Shown: in pieces, positions 49,301 through 62,900 of the stretch
Numbering within the stretch: position 1 is the first letter of the stretch
Layout: each line of letters starts with the position of its first letter
The notes under the pieces: model-generated
Seen by the model: the letters and a program-made list of their open reading frames with translations, nothing else
What the model was told of the DNA's origin: nothing
Databases searched by the model: none
Translations under genes and position numbers: made by a program
Assembly: GCA_035578175.1 (NCBI GenBank)
Contig: JAQMRL010000008.1
Location: 91,686,541-91,750,540, forward strand
DNA: 64,000 nt
Direction: 5' to 3'
From: Catonia carolina
Taxonomy: Eukaryota > Arthropoda > Insecta > Hemiptera > Achilidae

Positions 49301-52300
49301 TTTGCAGGGTGGAAAGTAGATGCTTTTCGGAAAGCCGGGCACGCTGATAAGCATACTTTTCCACTCAGTGAGGAAGGCAATGGTAAACCATCTTACTCCT
49401 AATTTTACTTTATAAAGCCTCTAGAGGTTCAAACCAGCGTTTCGGCTGATGACCTTAACAACAAAGGATATAACATCCTAAACACTGCTACACGTCTGAT
49501 GATTGATCCTGAGCCTTGAAATCTGTGAAAACATTTGTAAATAACCCCTACTACTTTATATTATATAAGTTTTTTAAATAATTTTATTATTGTGTAGAAC
49601 CTAGCCTCAAACATTTAGCCTTGAACAGAGGACCTAGTTATAGTAAACTGAATAATTTATGTTTTTATTTTTTAAACTGCTGATTAAAAACATAAAACAA
49701 AAATAAGTGTTTTTGGTAGTATTGTAGCTAGGTAGCAAGTTTATTAAAGTTGTGACCCACCGGGTTGGTCTAGTGGTAAAGTTGTTGCTATGAGTCAGCT
49801 GTTTAACAGCTGATTTTTGGAGACAAAGGTTTCTGGTTTAAATCCTAGTAAAGGTATTTACTTTTATTCGATTTGAATACTAGACAGTGGTTACTAATCT
49901 ATTTTGATGATCAGGGTTCAATTAACCATCCCTCAGGAATGGTTGGCGTGGGTCTGTACAAGGCTACACCTCATCCTCATCTCATTGGGTTGCTTATTGT
50001 TCTGAATTGAACAGATTACAACAAGTGATTGTAACCCTCTGCATTGGTCTAGCGGTAAAGTCATCACTGAAATCAGCTGTTAAATAACTGATTTTTGGAG
50101 ACAAACATTTCTGGTTCCAAGAAGGGAGGTAGGAAGACCTCGAAGAAGATGACAGTAGTCGAGATGTATGGGTTGGAATGTCTCGTGTTTGTGTAGACAT
50201 ACAGGATGGTTTGTGAGTTCGGAACAGGCTTATGCCTAATCCTTGATAGTAAGAAGAAGAAGACTTTCTAGGTTTATACAGATTTGAATACTATACAGTG
50301 TTATTTACCAGTATATGTACTTTGATTGTTAAGGTTTAATTAACCATACTCTCTCAAGAATGAATGGTTTTGTTGATCCTGAAACACAGTATTTTCTTCT
50401 TTTTTTTTTTTTTTTTTTGGTTTTTACGTCCGACTGTTTTGCAAATTGCTGCTAATGCAGACGGTGAGATGAAATGAATTTTTTGTAACGTATGAAAAAA
50501 TGCCATGCCCGAGTGGGATTCGAACCCAAGACCGCGTGATGAGAGGCGAGCACGTTACCAACATCGCCAACGCGGCCGACTATTTTTGTTATGCCTAATG
50601 TGTTTTAACCACTATGATTTTGAGCTTCGCAGTATTCCAGGGAACACATTAACTGCCATCGGAAAGGTTTTGGTGTAATTTGATAATCACACAATTACAT
50701 ATTATAAAACACAAAAAGTATTAACTTACCTTAAATGCCGCCAAGACTAGTTCAAAATTTTCACCTTTGCTAAGTCCAGAAGATGCATATTTATGTAAAA
50801 TTGAAAATAATGTCTGAGTAATTCCTTTAATATGTTTTTTTAGCGACGGTAAATCTTTTTTCAAAATCCAACTAAGACATTGGATTGCTAGTGAATTAAT
50901 CTGTGGAAACAAAGAAATAAAAATGGTTGTAAATGCAATAAAAAAAATGTTGAAAAGTTGTTTAAAAACTATTTGTTCACCCAGTTTTATTCTGAATAGA
51001 CTAATCCTCAGTTGATGTTATTTCAAATTACGAACTCTTGAGTAAAAGTCAATTTTCTTTTCAATATTTATTGTAGCAAAAAGTGTCATTAGCCAACTGA
51101 CCTACCACAGTACTTATGTTGTTTTTTTTGTCATCAGTGTCTTAACTGGTTTGATGCAGTTCTCCAAGCTGTTCTACCTTGCGCAAGTCGTTTCATACCT
51201 ACATACCAGTAGCACCCTACATCTTTTGTAATTTGCTTTATATATTCTAATCTTTGCCTCCCCCTACAATTTACTCCCTCAATATTACCCTCCATTATTG
51301 ATAGCCCAATACCTGGATGTCTTAAGATATGCCCCACTAGCCTATCCCTTCTTTGGTAAGATGCTTCCATATACTTCTTTTTTCATCCACTCGCCTAAGA
51401 ACCTTTAAATTACTTATTTTTCCCACCCACCTAATCTTTAACATTTTCCTATAACACCACATTTCAGAAGCTTCTATCCTCTTCTTTTCTACAGCCCCTC
51501 TCACCCACGTTTCACTCCCGTATAATGCTACACTCCAAACATAATGTTTTAAGAAAGTTTTCCTAATCTATAAATCAATGTTTGTAGTCAGTAAGCTTTT
51601 TTCATTTCTAAGGCTTTTCTAGCTTGAGCAATTCTACTTCTGGTATCACTTGTGCTTCTACCATCCTTTGTTATTTTACTCCCTAGATAGCAGAATTCCC
51701 CAACTTCCTGTATGTTTTCGTTGCCTACTTTTAAATTTTCCATCTCTTCTAAACCACTCTTGCTGCTGCACAACACTTTTGTTTTGTTCTTATTAATTTT
51801 CATGAAGTAATCCTTTCTCAAGATCTCATCCATTCCATTTAAGACATCCTCTAGTTCTTTCTTTGTCTCGGCTAATACTCCTATATCATCGGTGAATCTA
51901 AGCATTTTAATTGTTTCTCCTTGAATTTTTATTCCTGCATCAAATTTCTCCTTCACTTCATTTAAAGCTTCTCCTATATACAAGTTAAAAAGTAGTGGTG
52001 ACAAAGAACAACCTTGTCGTACAACTTTTCTTACAGCAGCCTATGTATCTATGTAATGTTAGTTTCAAGTTCGTGCGATGTTCTTGAGATATTCTGTTCA
52101 CACACACACGCACACGCGCACGCGCGCACACACACACACACACAGACCAATCGCTAAAAACATGTTTTTTGGGTTCAGGGGTCTGAAAACGTGTAGATCC
52201 GGTGAAAACTCGATTTCCAAAAATCGACATGAAAACAATACTTTCCTTTCTATATATTCATATAGGCAAGAGAAAGTAAAAAGTAATGTTATGTACAAGT

Positions 52301-55300
52301 CATTTAGCTTAATAGACAACCAGTAACCATAGAAAAAATTTCACTAAATAAAAAAAAATGTAAAAAACACTACTGGTTTACACAAACATCAGGAGTTTTA
52401 TGAGACCTACAAAAGGACTTTTCAATCGCATTAAAAAATAGTGAAAATCTTGTAAAAATACTTTACATGTCTTCTGTGTATCACAAATAATTTTTACACT
52501 ACTGGTTTACGCTACAATTTTAAACACTATTGGTTTATGCAAATATCAGGAGTTTTATGAGACCTAGAAAAGGACTTTTCAATCGCATTAAAAAATAGTG
52601 AAAATCTTGTAAAAATACCCTAAATGTCTTCCCTTACTTTTATATGGATTTGAATACTAGACAGTGGTTACCGGTGTACTTTGATGGTTGGGGTTAAATT
52701 AACCATACTCTCTCAGGAATCATCAGCCTCAGCCTGTACAAGACTACAACTCATTTACACGTCATACATGAAAACATCCTCATCTCATTAAGTAATGGGG
52801 TTGCTTACTGAATATAATTTTTGTATCACAAATAATTTTTCTGCTTGAGTTGCCAGCCCAGCAGATATTTTTATATAATCCTTAACTCTTAAATTTTGCT
52901 CAAAAAAATACACCTTATTAATTCTTAACACTTTGAAGCCTGAGCTATAAGAACATGGTATCTCACGGTATCCTGGAGGTTTTAGAGTAACTTCAAAAAA
53001 TTCTAAAAGATTTAATTTCTATCATATCTTAATGATTTTGGCATCAAATTGATTAATAAATCAGAAAGTTTATTGCTATTAATTTACATTGAAATTATTA
53101 TACTTACTAAATTTATGACAGTTATTTAAATATACACCAAAATATTATGAAAAACAAAATGTTTATATTAATTCTACAGAAAGGCAATGAAATAAACTAC
53201 ACACTAAACATGTTTGAGTACTAAAATTTAAAATATTTTACACATAATTAGCCTTAGTACGAAACACTCGGAAACACATCAGTAAGCACAATGCAACATT
53301 ACAGTCAGGGCATTACGAGGTAGTTTCTTTCAATCCAGCCTTTTCAGCTGCAGTTTTGCTCTTTTCTGATCAAACTTTACAGCAACACACGAAAAACATA
53401 ACGTGAAAAAAAATTATAAATATTACTGTCAAATAACTGCACAAACAAAGCGATCTAGAAGACAAAACAGTACAACATATACGAGGGGGTACCCAAAAGA
53501 AACCGGAATTATTTTTTAAAACTATTTATTTTTAATTTTTTTACAAAAGAACCTTATCCCCTTCAAAATACTCTCCATTACAACTAATACATTTGTCCCA
53601 CCGGTGCTTCCACTGTTCAAAACATTTTTTGTACTCCTCTTCAGTGATGGCTGCCAGCTCATCCGTCGTTTTTTTCTTGACATCATCAACGTTGTTAAAT
53701 CGGAGACCTTTCATGCCCCTTTTCATGCGTGGGAACAAGAAAAAATCACACAGAGCCAGATCGGGTGAGTACGGTGCGTGTGGTAGCAAAACCATGCCGT
53801 TTTTCGCCAAAAACTGGGTAACCGAGATTGCCGTGTGTGCAGGCGCGTTGTCGTGGTGGAAAAACCAGTCCCCTGTCTGCCACAAATTAGGTCTTTTACG
53901 ACGAATGCTGTTTCGTAGTCTTCTTAACACTTCAAGATAAAAAGCTTGATTTACCATCTGGCCTGGTGGAACGAACTCTGAATGGACAATTCCCCTCACA
54001 TCAAAAAAACAAATCAGCATTGTTTTGATGTTCGATCTGACTTGACGACTTTTTTTTGGTCGGGGTGATAATGAAGTCTTCCATTGACTGGATTGTTGTT
54101 TGGTTTCTGGGTCGTAACCATAGCACCAAGACTCGTCACCCGTAATGATCTTTGACATGAAATCTGGATCAGTTTCAAGCTGTTGTTTCAAATCACTACA
54201 CGTTTCAATTCGACGTTCCTTTTGAGTGTCTGTCAGAACCCGAGGCACAAACTTGGCAGCGACTCTTTTCATTGTCAAGTCTTCTGTTAAAATGCGTTGG
54301 ACTGAGCTCCAAGATAACCCACTAACCTGTGATATTTGGTCAATGGTCTGTCGTCGGTCTGTTCGTACAATTTCTTTCACTTTCTCAACATTTTCGTCTG
54401 TTCAGGAAGTTGACGGTCGTCCAGAACGAGGTTTGTTCTCAATCGACATGTCGCCATTTTTAAAGCGCAAAAACCACTCGTACACTTGGGTTTTTCCAAT
54501 AGCGTCGTCTTTGTAAGCTGTGTTCAACATTACAACTGTTTCCGCGGCGTTTTTACCGAGCAAGAAGCAAAATTTCACAGCCGCACGTTGTTCATTAAAA
54601 CTTGCCATCATGAAAAACGACACGAGCACAAAACAGCACTAGCGAGAACAATCACTGCACGAGAACAGAACAAGCTAGATCAACGAACAAAATGGCATTG
54701 AACTGGCAATGAGTAGCGCTACAAGCAGCCTAGTGGCGGGAATTTGTACTGCACAAGCTCCGCCCACAGCATAGCTATTCCGGATACTTTTGGGTACCCC
54801 CTCGTACAACCGACCAATTTACCGAGCGAAAACGATTACCGACAAAATACGAAAGGAAAACAGTATACTTTGTAATAACTGTTATTACAAAGTATAAATA
54901 ACTACATTATTTACAAATATCAAATACAGAATAACTACAAACCTCATATAACTACGAAAAATCACGACAAAGTACACACGTACATCAACAAAAACATAAC
55001 CTCAAACACGGCTCAAAGTTTTTCTACATAGTTCACAAAATACTCGGTAGATTTCACTGCAAGCATAGAAAATAAAATAAAATAAAATATAGAATGAATC
55101 TGTGCAACCGAAGCCTGGTATAACCTCGTCTGAATCTTACTACAGAATTTAATGTGGCGGCCCGAGGTATACTCGGGCTTCGGACAACCGTGATTTAAGC
55201 TCACCCTGAGCTATACTCGGGCTTAGGCTTCAAAGTGTTAACATAGCAATAAACAAAATTCTTTCATAAATAAGTTTGGTAATATTAAAGTGTTGTTTCG

Positions 55301-56886
55301 AAACATTACCTTCATATGTTCGGAAGTGAGACAAGTATGCAGAAGTGAAACTATTGGATCTAATAACGGTAGAAATTCAACACCATTAACTTTTTCTCTT
55401 TTCAGAAGGAATAAGTAGAGCTGCAAACCAAATTCAACTAACACATGAGCATTTGTTTTAGCACATTGCTTTGCTTGAACTTTTGGTCGGAATCTTGGTT
55501 CTGTAAACATAAAAATCTGGCGTTAAAAACATTCACGCAACTTTCTTTTGCTAATGTAAATAATGAACCATACCAGGTGATTCAAAACTGTACGGCAATC
55601 TCTTGGGATCTCATTCTATAGCTAAAAATAAGAAAAAAGTTCATATAAATATATGCCTGAAAATGCTTAATTAGCGAGTTACGGTTAATAGCGAAATATT
55701 TCACCTAGAACTCTGGACCCTCGGTGAAGTAAGGCCGTATAAAAATGTTTTAAAGGTAGTTACAAAGATACAAATACGATTGTTTCTTATGTTTTTTAAT
55801 CTGAAAAATTGAATAAAATTGGTTCCAGAGCTGTAAATGCAATACTTTCAGAGATATCTTACATAAAACACAAGAATTGGTGCAAAGAAATAACAAATTT
55901 TTGTGTTTAACGTAAGATTACTTCCATAAATGGTAAATAAAGGTGTATTTTTTCTTAAATAAATTTGTAGAAAATTTAATTCTGAAAAGATTCCGAACGT
56001 TTGGATTACACAGTTATGAGCATCTCAACTAATTAACTACTGGTATTTCACGAATCCTTTAATAACAATAGTAATAATAAATTAACTTATATGTGTATGA
56101 TTTAATTGAACTGCTCAAAGTGTCCACCAATATTCTGGATACATTTCAAAGTGTTTGGCTACTGTTTTATATACATATCTTTTCACTCAGCTGTGAATTG
56201 TCACCAAAGAGTTTTTAAACTCTTCTTGAAATAACTCTTTAAAATGTTCCGTATTTTTTGGTTTGGTCGTGAAAACCTTGTGATTTAAAATACCCCACAA
56301 GGCAAAATCACACGGCGTAAGATTTGGTGACCGCTCGGGCAATTCTTAAGTACCGCGTTTGCCTACCCACTCATTGAAATGTTTGTTCAGGAATTCTTGA
56401 ACGATTAAACCATAATGAGAAGCCACTCCATCTTGTTGCCAGATAAGATGATACCAAATACCCTCAAAAATAGGTCTATTTTTTAGTTTAATCATAACTT
56501 CCTTCAGCATATCTGTGTATTTTCCGAGGTTACAGTACCTTTGAAGAAATAAGGACATATCACACCAACGCGTAAATACTCTCTATTGAACCGACAGTTT
56601 TCTACCCATACTGAAGACGTCGTTGACTGTAACAAACGAATAGGGGTGGGTATCAAGTGTAGCAGTGAACACTGAGAACTGAAACAGCAGATCTGTAAAC
56701 GTGCTCAAGGTTACCCCCCACCACCTCAGTGTGTGAACAAGTAATCTTTCTAGCAGCAGGTAGCAGCAACTAATGCTGCACACGGTATACTAATTGTTGA
56801 AGGTAGTTTAATTAAATTATAATTATACAATAATTGTACATATGTATAAAGACCTGCAAAGACGTAGCGGGGAATTAATCAAAACG

Positions 56887-56922
<36 letters not shown>

Positions 56923-59900
56923 GTTGGAGTATACAGTCAATCCATGTAGCAGATACACAATTTCTGTTGCATATTAATTAAAAAAAAAAATTATTACACG
57001 TTTCGCATGTAAAGCCGAGCGGGGCATGCTAGTTTAGTATAATTTTATTGTAATTCATAAAGTATCAACTATTTCATATACAAATAAAAATAAAATGCAT
57101 ACCTTCTGGTATAATGAATGTGTCCGGTTTTATTAAATGAGAAGGAATCTTGTTTTTCTCTTTTTCTTCTGTGCTTGAATTAGTAGTAGCTAATGATGGA
57201 ATACTTTCCGAAGTAACTCCGTACGTAAATATCAACATTGCTTCAGTATTTACAAATTTGTTATCGACTAAACCTAAAACTAAATTTCGTAAACATTCTT
57301 TCACTTTATGAACAACTTTGTGTGAAAGACTGGCTGACAACTCCTAAAAAAGAAACAATACACGTAAATTCTGCACTAATTACATTAGAAAAGCAATATC
57401 AAAAATCCCTATCATGAGATGCTTCTCATGGCTGTTGGGAATTTTTTCTAAAGAAATTATAAGACATCAAGCCCACTTAGCTTTCATATGAAAAAGGCTT
57501 ACCTTTGACCTATGGTACGAACCATTAATGATTTCTGCATCTGCTCTTTAAGAACAATCGAATGATAGTCAGTTGAGTCACGAGTTTGCCCTTGTTTGTA
57601 ACGAGGGGTAAAGGGGGAAAAGCATCAGTGCGCATGCGCCACTGCTTTAATTTCAGTACAACAACATAAAAACTTGTACTATACCCAGAGCATATACAGT
57701 ACGAGGTGTGATGAAAAAGTAAGATGACTTTTCATTTTTATAAAAAAATATTTATTTATTCATCCAAAATTATGTTATCCCCTTCAAAATAATCCCCCTC
57801 TGATACATTGTATCAGAGGATCAAGTGCATTGGCACTTTGTGCCAGCGCTTTTTCCAGTCATCAAAACATTTCTGAAATGCACTTTTGGGTATTACCTTG
57901 AGCTCCTCCAGTGATGCAGCCTTAATCTCCAAAGAAGAACCTGGGCTCTTCCACTAGGATGATTGGGCTTTGGTTTCGACGTCATAACCATAGACTCATG
58001 TTTCGTCACCAGTTATAACCCTTTTGAGCAGATCAGGATCCTCATTGACGTCGTTCAACATGTCTTGGGCGATGTTCATGCGACGCTGCTTCTGATCAAA
58101 ATTAAGCAGTTTTGGAACAAATTTCGCTGACACACGTGTCATACCCAAAACATCCGTTAAAATTGATTGGCATGAGCCAAACGATATGTTAAAATCATCA
58201 GCTATTTCTCTAATCGTGATTCGAAGATTTTTCAACACAATTTCTTTCACTTCCTGAACATTTTCGTCGGTTTTTGACGTGCTGGGGCGTCCAGAGCAAG
58301 GTTCATCCTTAACATTTTCTCGGCCCTCTTGGAATAACTTATACCATTTATAAACATTTTTTTGCTCAAAGTTGACTCAACGTGTGCCACTGTCAATATT
58401 TCAAGAGTTTTTGAACACTTAATACCATTTTTTACACTCTGCTCCATTATTTTCAACAACAAAAAAACGCCGAGCACGCAAACACGAGTCTAACCTTTAT
58501 GCCTCTCACATAAAAACAACACGTGCTATATAGTCAAAACTTTGAACATATGATCGTGACGACTGTACCAACACAACAAAAAAAAATTTGAAATTAGAGT
58601 ACAGAGCGCGCGAAATTCAAAAAGTCACCTTACTTTTTGATCACACCTCGTATATCCTTTTGAAGAAACCTTTTGTAGGTTAACTGTACGAATATAACTG
58701 TTCGTTACCGTAAAAACAAAAGTTGGTTTCTCAAAAACGTAGTTGAATTATTCACAGTGCTGAACGCAATGTAATAAAATGTTGTGAAGTTGAAGCTAAA
58801 CAAAATGCCTATCCGTGCCTCTTAACAAAAGCAGTTAGCAAGCGGCTAACTACTGTGATGTTTCTCTTTTTACAATTCGAAAAAGAAAATTAAGGACGTG
58901 AAGAAGCTATTCTTTAACAGTTTTGTTGACACCTGGTAAAAAAAGAAAACAGTTAGGTAGATACTAGAGAGACTGATAACGAAAACGCAGACGACAGCAG
59001 TAAAGAAGGTGATTCATTCGTAATTACAGTAAATCAAACATTTCTAGTTATGTAATTAAGCTATAGGCAATATTACAGGTCGAAATATCGATGCCTGCCA
59101 GTTGTAGGGTTAATAAAATTTTAATCAAGATAAACATAATCCTAATGAATACAACATATTTAATTAGAATATAGTCATTTATATACAAATATTAAAAAAA
59201 ATTAATATTTACCTCTTTTAAAGGCAAAACAACATTTAAAAGACATTTTTCAGTAATAAACTCCCCAAGAATGTGAAATATGTCGTAACTTTTATTTCCT
59301 CGAGCTTCCATAAGTTTACCAGCAATTTGAGCAACTTCCTTTTCTTCTGATGACTTTCCAAACAAATCCATTTTACAGACCTAAAACACGGATAGTAAAA
59401 ATATAAATATGTTTAATTTTAGTGTTAATGCCATAAGATCCCCAATTTATTCTATGTTGTCACAGTTTATATAAATAATGCAATGGTATTAAATGTAATC
59501 TCTAACTAATGGACAGTGATTCAACAGGTCAAAAACACTCTCCACTGGAAGCCCAAATACAATAAATTACATTATTCAAAGAAATATTTTTAGCAAATTA
59601 CTTGTGAATTCATATTGATAATAATTGTAAGCAGCAATGTGTGTGTGTGTGTGTGTGTGTGTATAGGCATAAACTGTAGCTTTTCCTAAAGACCTTGCTG
59701 GATATCTTCCCTAAAAAGGCAAAAAGGTGCATCCCAAAAACACAACTTTTCAGAAATTGCATTCAAAGTTTAAATTGCGGCCGTTTTGTACCATTTTTAA
59801 TACCATACTTTCTAATTGAGTACTTTATGTATTGTTATAGTTTTTAATGTTCTGTTTATGACTACATAGTCAAAAATTTGCAAAAAACTGTTAAAACCCT

Positions 59901-62900
59901 AAAAACTCAGTTAAACCATTTTGCCTTAATGGGAAAAAATCCAAAAAATAAGTGAAACAATGGCAGAAAGGTGTACCCACTGTTTACAGCCATTTCATTA
60001 ATTGGATCAAACGCAGTCTGTATTGGCAAAAAGCTGTAAGTCCATTTACCCCTTTTTGCCTTAGCATGAATAGAAGAATAGAATAGAATGAATAGATTAC
60101 CTTAGGCTGTATAAATATACAGCCTAATGTTGGACATAATCTGAAACTAACACCAAAACAAAATCTCATTATGTATGAGCGGCGAAACAAGGTATTAAAT
60201 TCATACACCTTTGTGCCTTATGGAATGACTGTTCATGATCAGCAGCAAACATCATGTAAAATATGGTATACACTTTTTTCTATGTTTTTTTTGGATATTT
60301 AATTTACAGCATTTCATAGGCAAAAGGTATTATTTTCGCATACATCCTTCTGCCGTGTGCCTTTCTCTAAATGCAAATGATTATAAAACATACCAAAAAG
60401 AAGCATAAGCCATTTAACCCTTTTTACCATTGCCTAAAACTATTTTAACAACACTGTTTACTAAAGTAAAACATATTAATCCCACATGCATCATATCCCC
60501 ATTTTATAGCAAAGGGATTTTCAGTGTTTTCAGAAAGGAAAAATGGTGAAAAGAATTCATACATCTTTGTGCCAATCTTTCCAATTTATTAACACATACA
60601 CCATTTTGCCTCTAAAGTTTCTCAAAATAGACGTACATACAGCTTTTTGCCATCATTGTATCTTGAAAACTATAACTCGTACAGACTTGGCAATAGAATT
60701 TTTGAAAAAAGCGCAAAAAATTACCTTAGAATCATAAATTAAAAAAAACCGATTTTTTCACATACATCCTTTTGCCAAAACACGGGAGATATGTATGATG
60801 TATAGTGAAATCTAGCATACTGCTAACTTGAAAGTTCAGACACAATACATAATAACACTGTTTATGTAGTTTGTTACAATAATAAGTAACTAATAATGCT
60901 TGCATTTGCACTCAATCTGTTAGTTCCAGGGCTACAAAAAATAGTTCTGTTTCTTTATCACATGGTCAGCCAATTAAATGACTGAATCATTTAAGAACAG
61001 AAAAGAGGTAGAGGAGTAAAATACACTGATCAGATTTATCTCCCTCGAAAGTAATGAATTTCATTATACAGCCAGACCCTGTGGTAAATGAAGTGAAGGT
61101 GTCATTTGCAGGGTGGAAAACATATACTTTCCAGAAAAACATTTCCACTTAGTGAGGAAGGCAACGGTAAACTACCTCACTCCTTATTTTGCTTAGAAAA
61201 GCCTCTCAGGGTTTAAAAAAAGCCTTTTGGTTGATGACCTAAACAACATCATGCTTGTACATCTTTGTAGCGCATATATTTTGACGAAATTGATATGAAC
61301 AAATTAAGCATACTGCATGTCTCGCAACATTATGCAACAAATGCATGCTGAACGAATGACAGCACAACATGTAAGCTTCACAACTATAACATGACTATGT
61401 GAGAGAAGAAGCAAGCCAGGGTAAGGTAGTAGGAATAGGGGACATACGAAAAGAGAGAAAATGGGAAAGACATGGAACAAAGAATTATTGCAAAATCCGA
61501 TTATTTTTGAATTGCAGCAAACAGTTAAAAAAAACTCTGGTGTGAAACACTCACACAACTTTCTCTTGCCAATGTAAATAATTAACAATAATCTTAACAT
61601 TGTAATAAAACATTAGAAATAAACAAAACACTAACCTCAATAAACATAACCTAATTTTAACCATCAGTGAAAGACGCAAAATGAAAATCAACCTCAGTTT
61701 GGCTTAAAAATACGGAAAATCACCCTTTCATGCTAAACTAGGCTCTGTAGATAAAAATGCTTTATATAAAAATTTTTGATCTTTTAATTTCCAATAAATT
61801 TGATTATAAACACTTTTGTCGTGTTTATATACTAAGGCCGAAATCTTAATAAAATCAATTTTTCACACGTTTTGGTGAGAAAATAAACAGAAAATCGCTA
61901 ATTACCGATAAACTAAGCGTTATACAAAAAAATGTTAGAAATAAAAGTTGTAGGATTTTAAATTCTCTACATTTTTTATTATATAAATTTTTGCACTAAA
62001 ATGAATATTAAAGCCGTAATCTTAAAAATTTCTTTACGAAAACAGCCTCACCAAGAATTTCAGCAAACATGGCACCTACCCTATCTTGTAGAGCATAAAA
62101 AATTAAGTAATTGAGGCGCATAAAAAAGTTAGTAAACCAGGCGATTTCAAAAAAAATCGTAGGACCAGTTTTTGAGAAAATCGCAAAAAAGTGAAAAATT
62201 ACACGAATAAACTACTACTTCCGGTTGACCGATTTTGATGAAAATGTTTGTGTCAAGTCCGGTAGTGGTATGTAACTTAAGTTTCAAGTTTCAAGTTCGT
62301 ACGATGTTCCGTTCTTGAGATATTCTGTTCACACACACAGACCAATCGCTAAAAACATGTTTTTTGGGTTCAGGAGGTCTGAAAACGTGTAGATCCGGTG
62401 AAAACTCGATTTCAAAAAATCGACATGAAAACAATACTTTCCTACCTATATATTCATATAGGCAAGGGAAAGTAAAAAAGAAAAGAGATTACATACAGCA
62501 GATGGCTGTGAGTTATCAAATAGAAAAGGCATGGAATTTTCAAACGAATTACACGGCTAAATTACCGAACAAATACATTCTTTTACAGTTTTAAGATTAT
62601 TTTTTTACAAGTTAAAATTTTCCACACTGAAAAATTATACACCAATGAAAATTACCTCAAGAATAGGCGGTAAACATTTATCCATATGACCCGATTCCAG
62701 GAATTGTTTCATAGATCCAAGTACAGCATGTAACGTGTAAACAAGCACATGCACTTGAAAACCTTTGGTTAGCATTGTAGTCATTTCATTTATAAGTACA
62801 TGTAGATACTTAGGACCAAGCTCAATCATTACTTTCTGCAATGTCTCACGTGTAACTCTTCTTACACTGTCTAGACGAGATTTCAGGAATGTACAGAGTT

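Larger units (their letters stand above)
52929..55237. mobile_element. TTAA-flanked (piggyBac-like) element, split by mariner copy 2
   Basis: TTAA at 52925-52928 and 55238-55241; inverted ends CACTTTGAAGCCTGAGC and CACTTTGAAGCCTAAGC. About 980 bp without the mariner. Near the right end ACTCGGGCTT occurs twice. No transposase. Confidence 0.65.

Noticed and set aside
53593..54701. Plus-strand open frames in the second mariner
   Set aside because: Antisense shadow of the transposase pseudogene.
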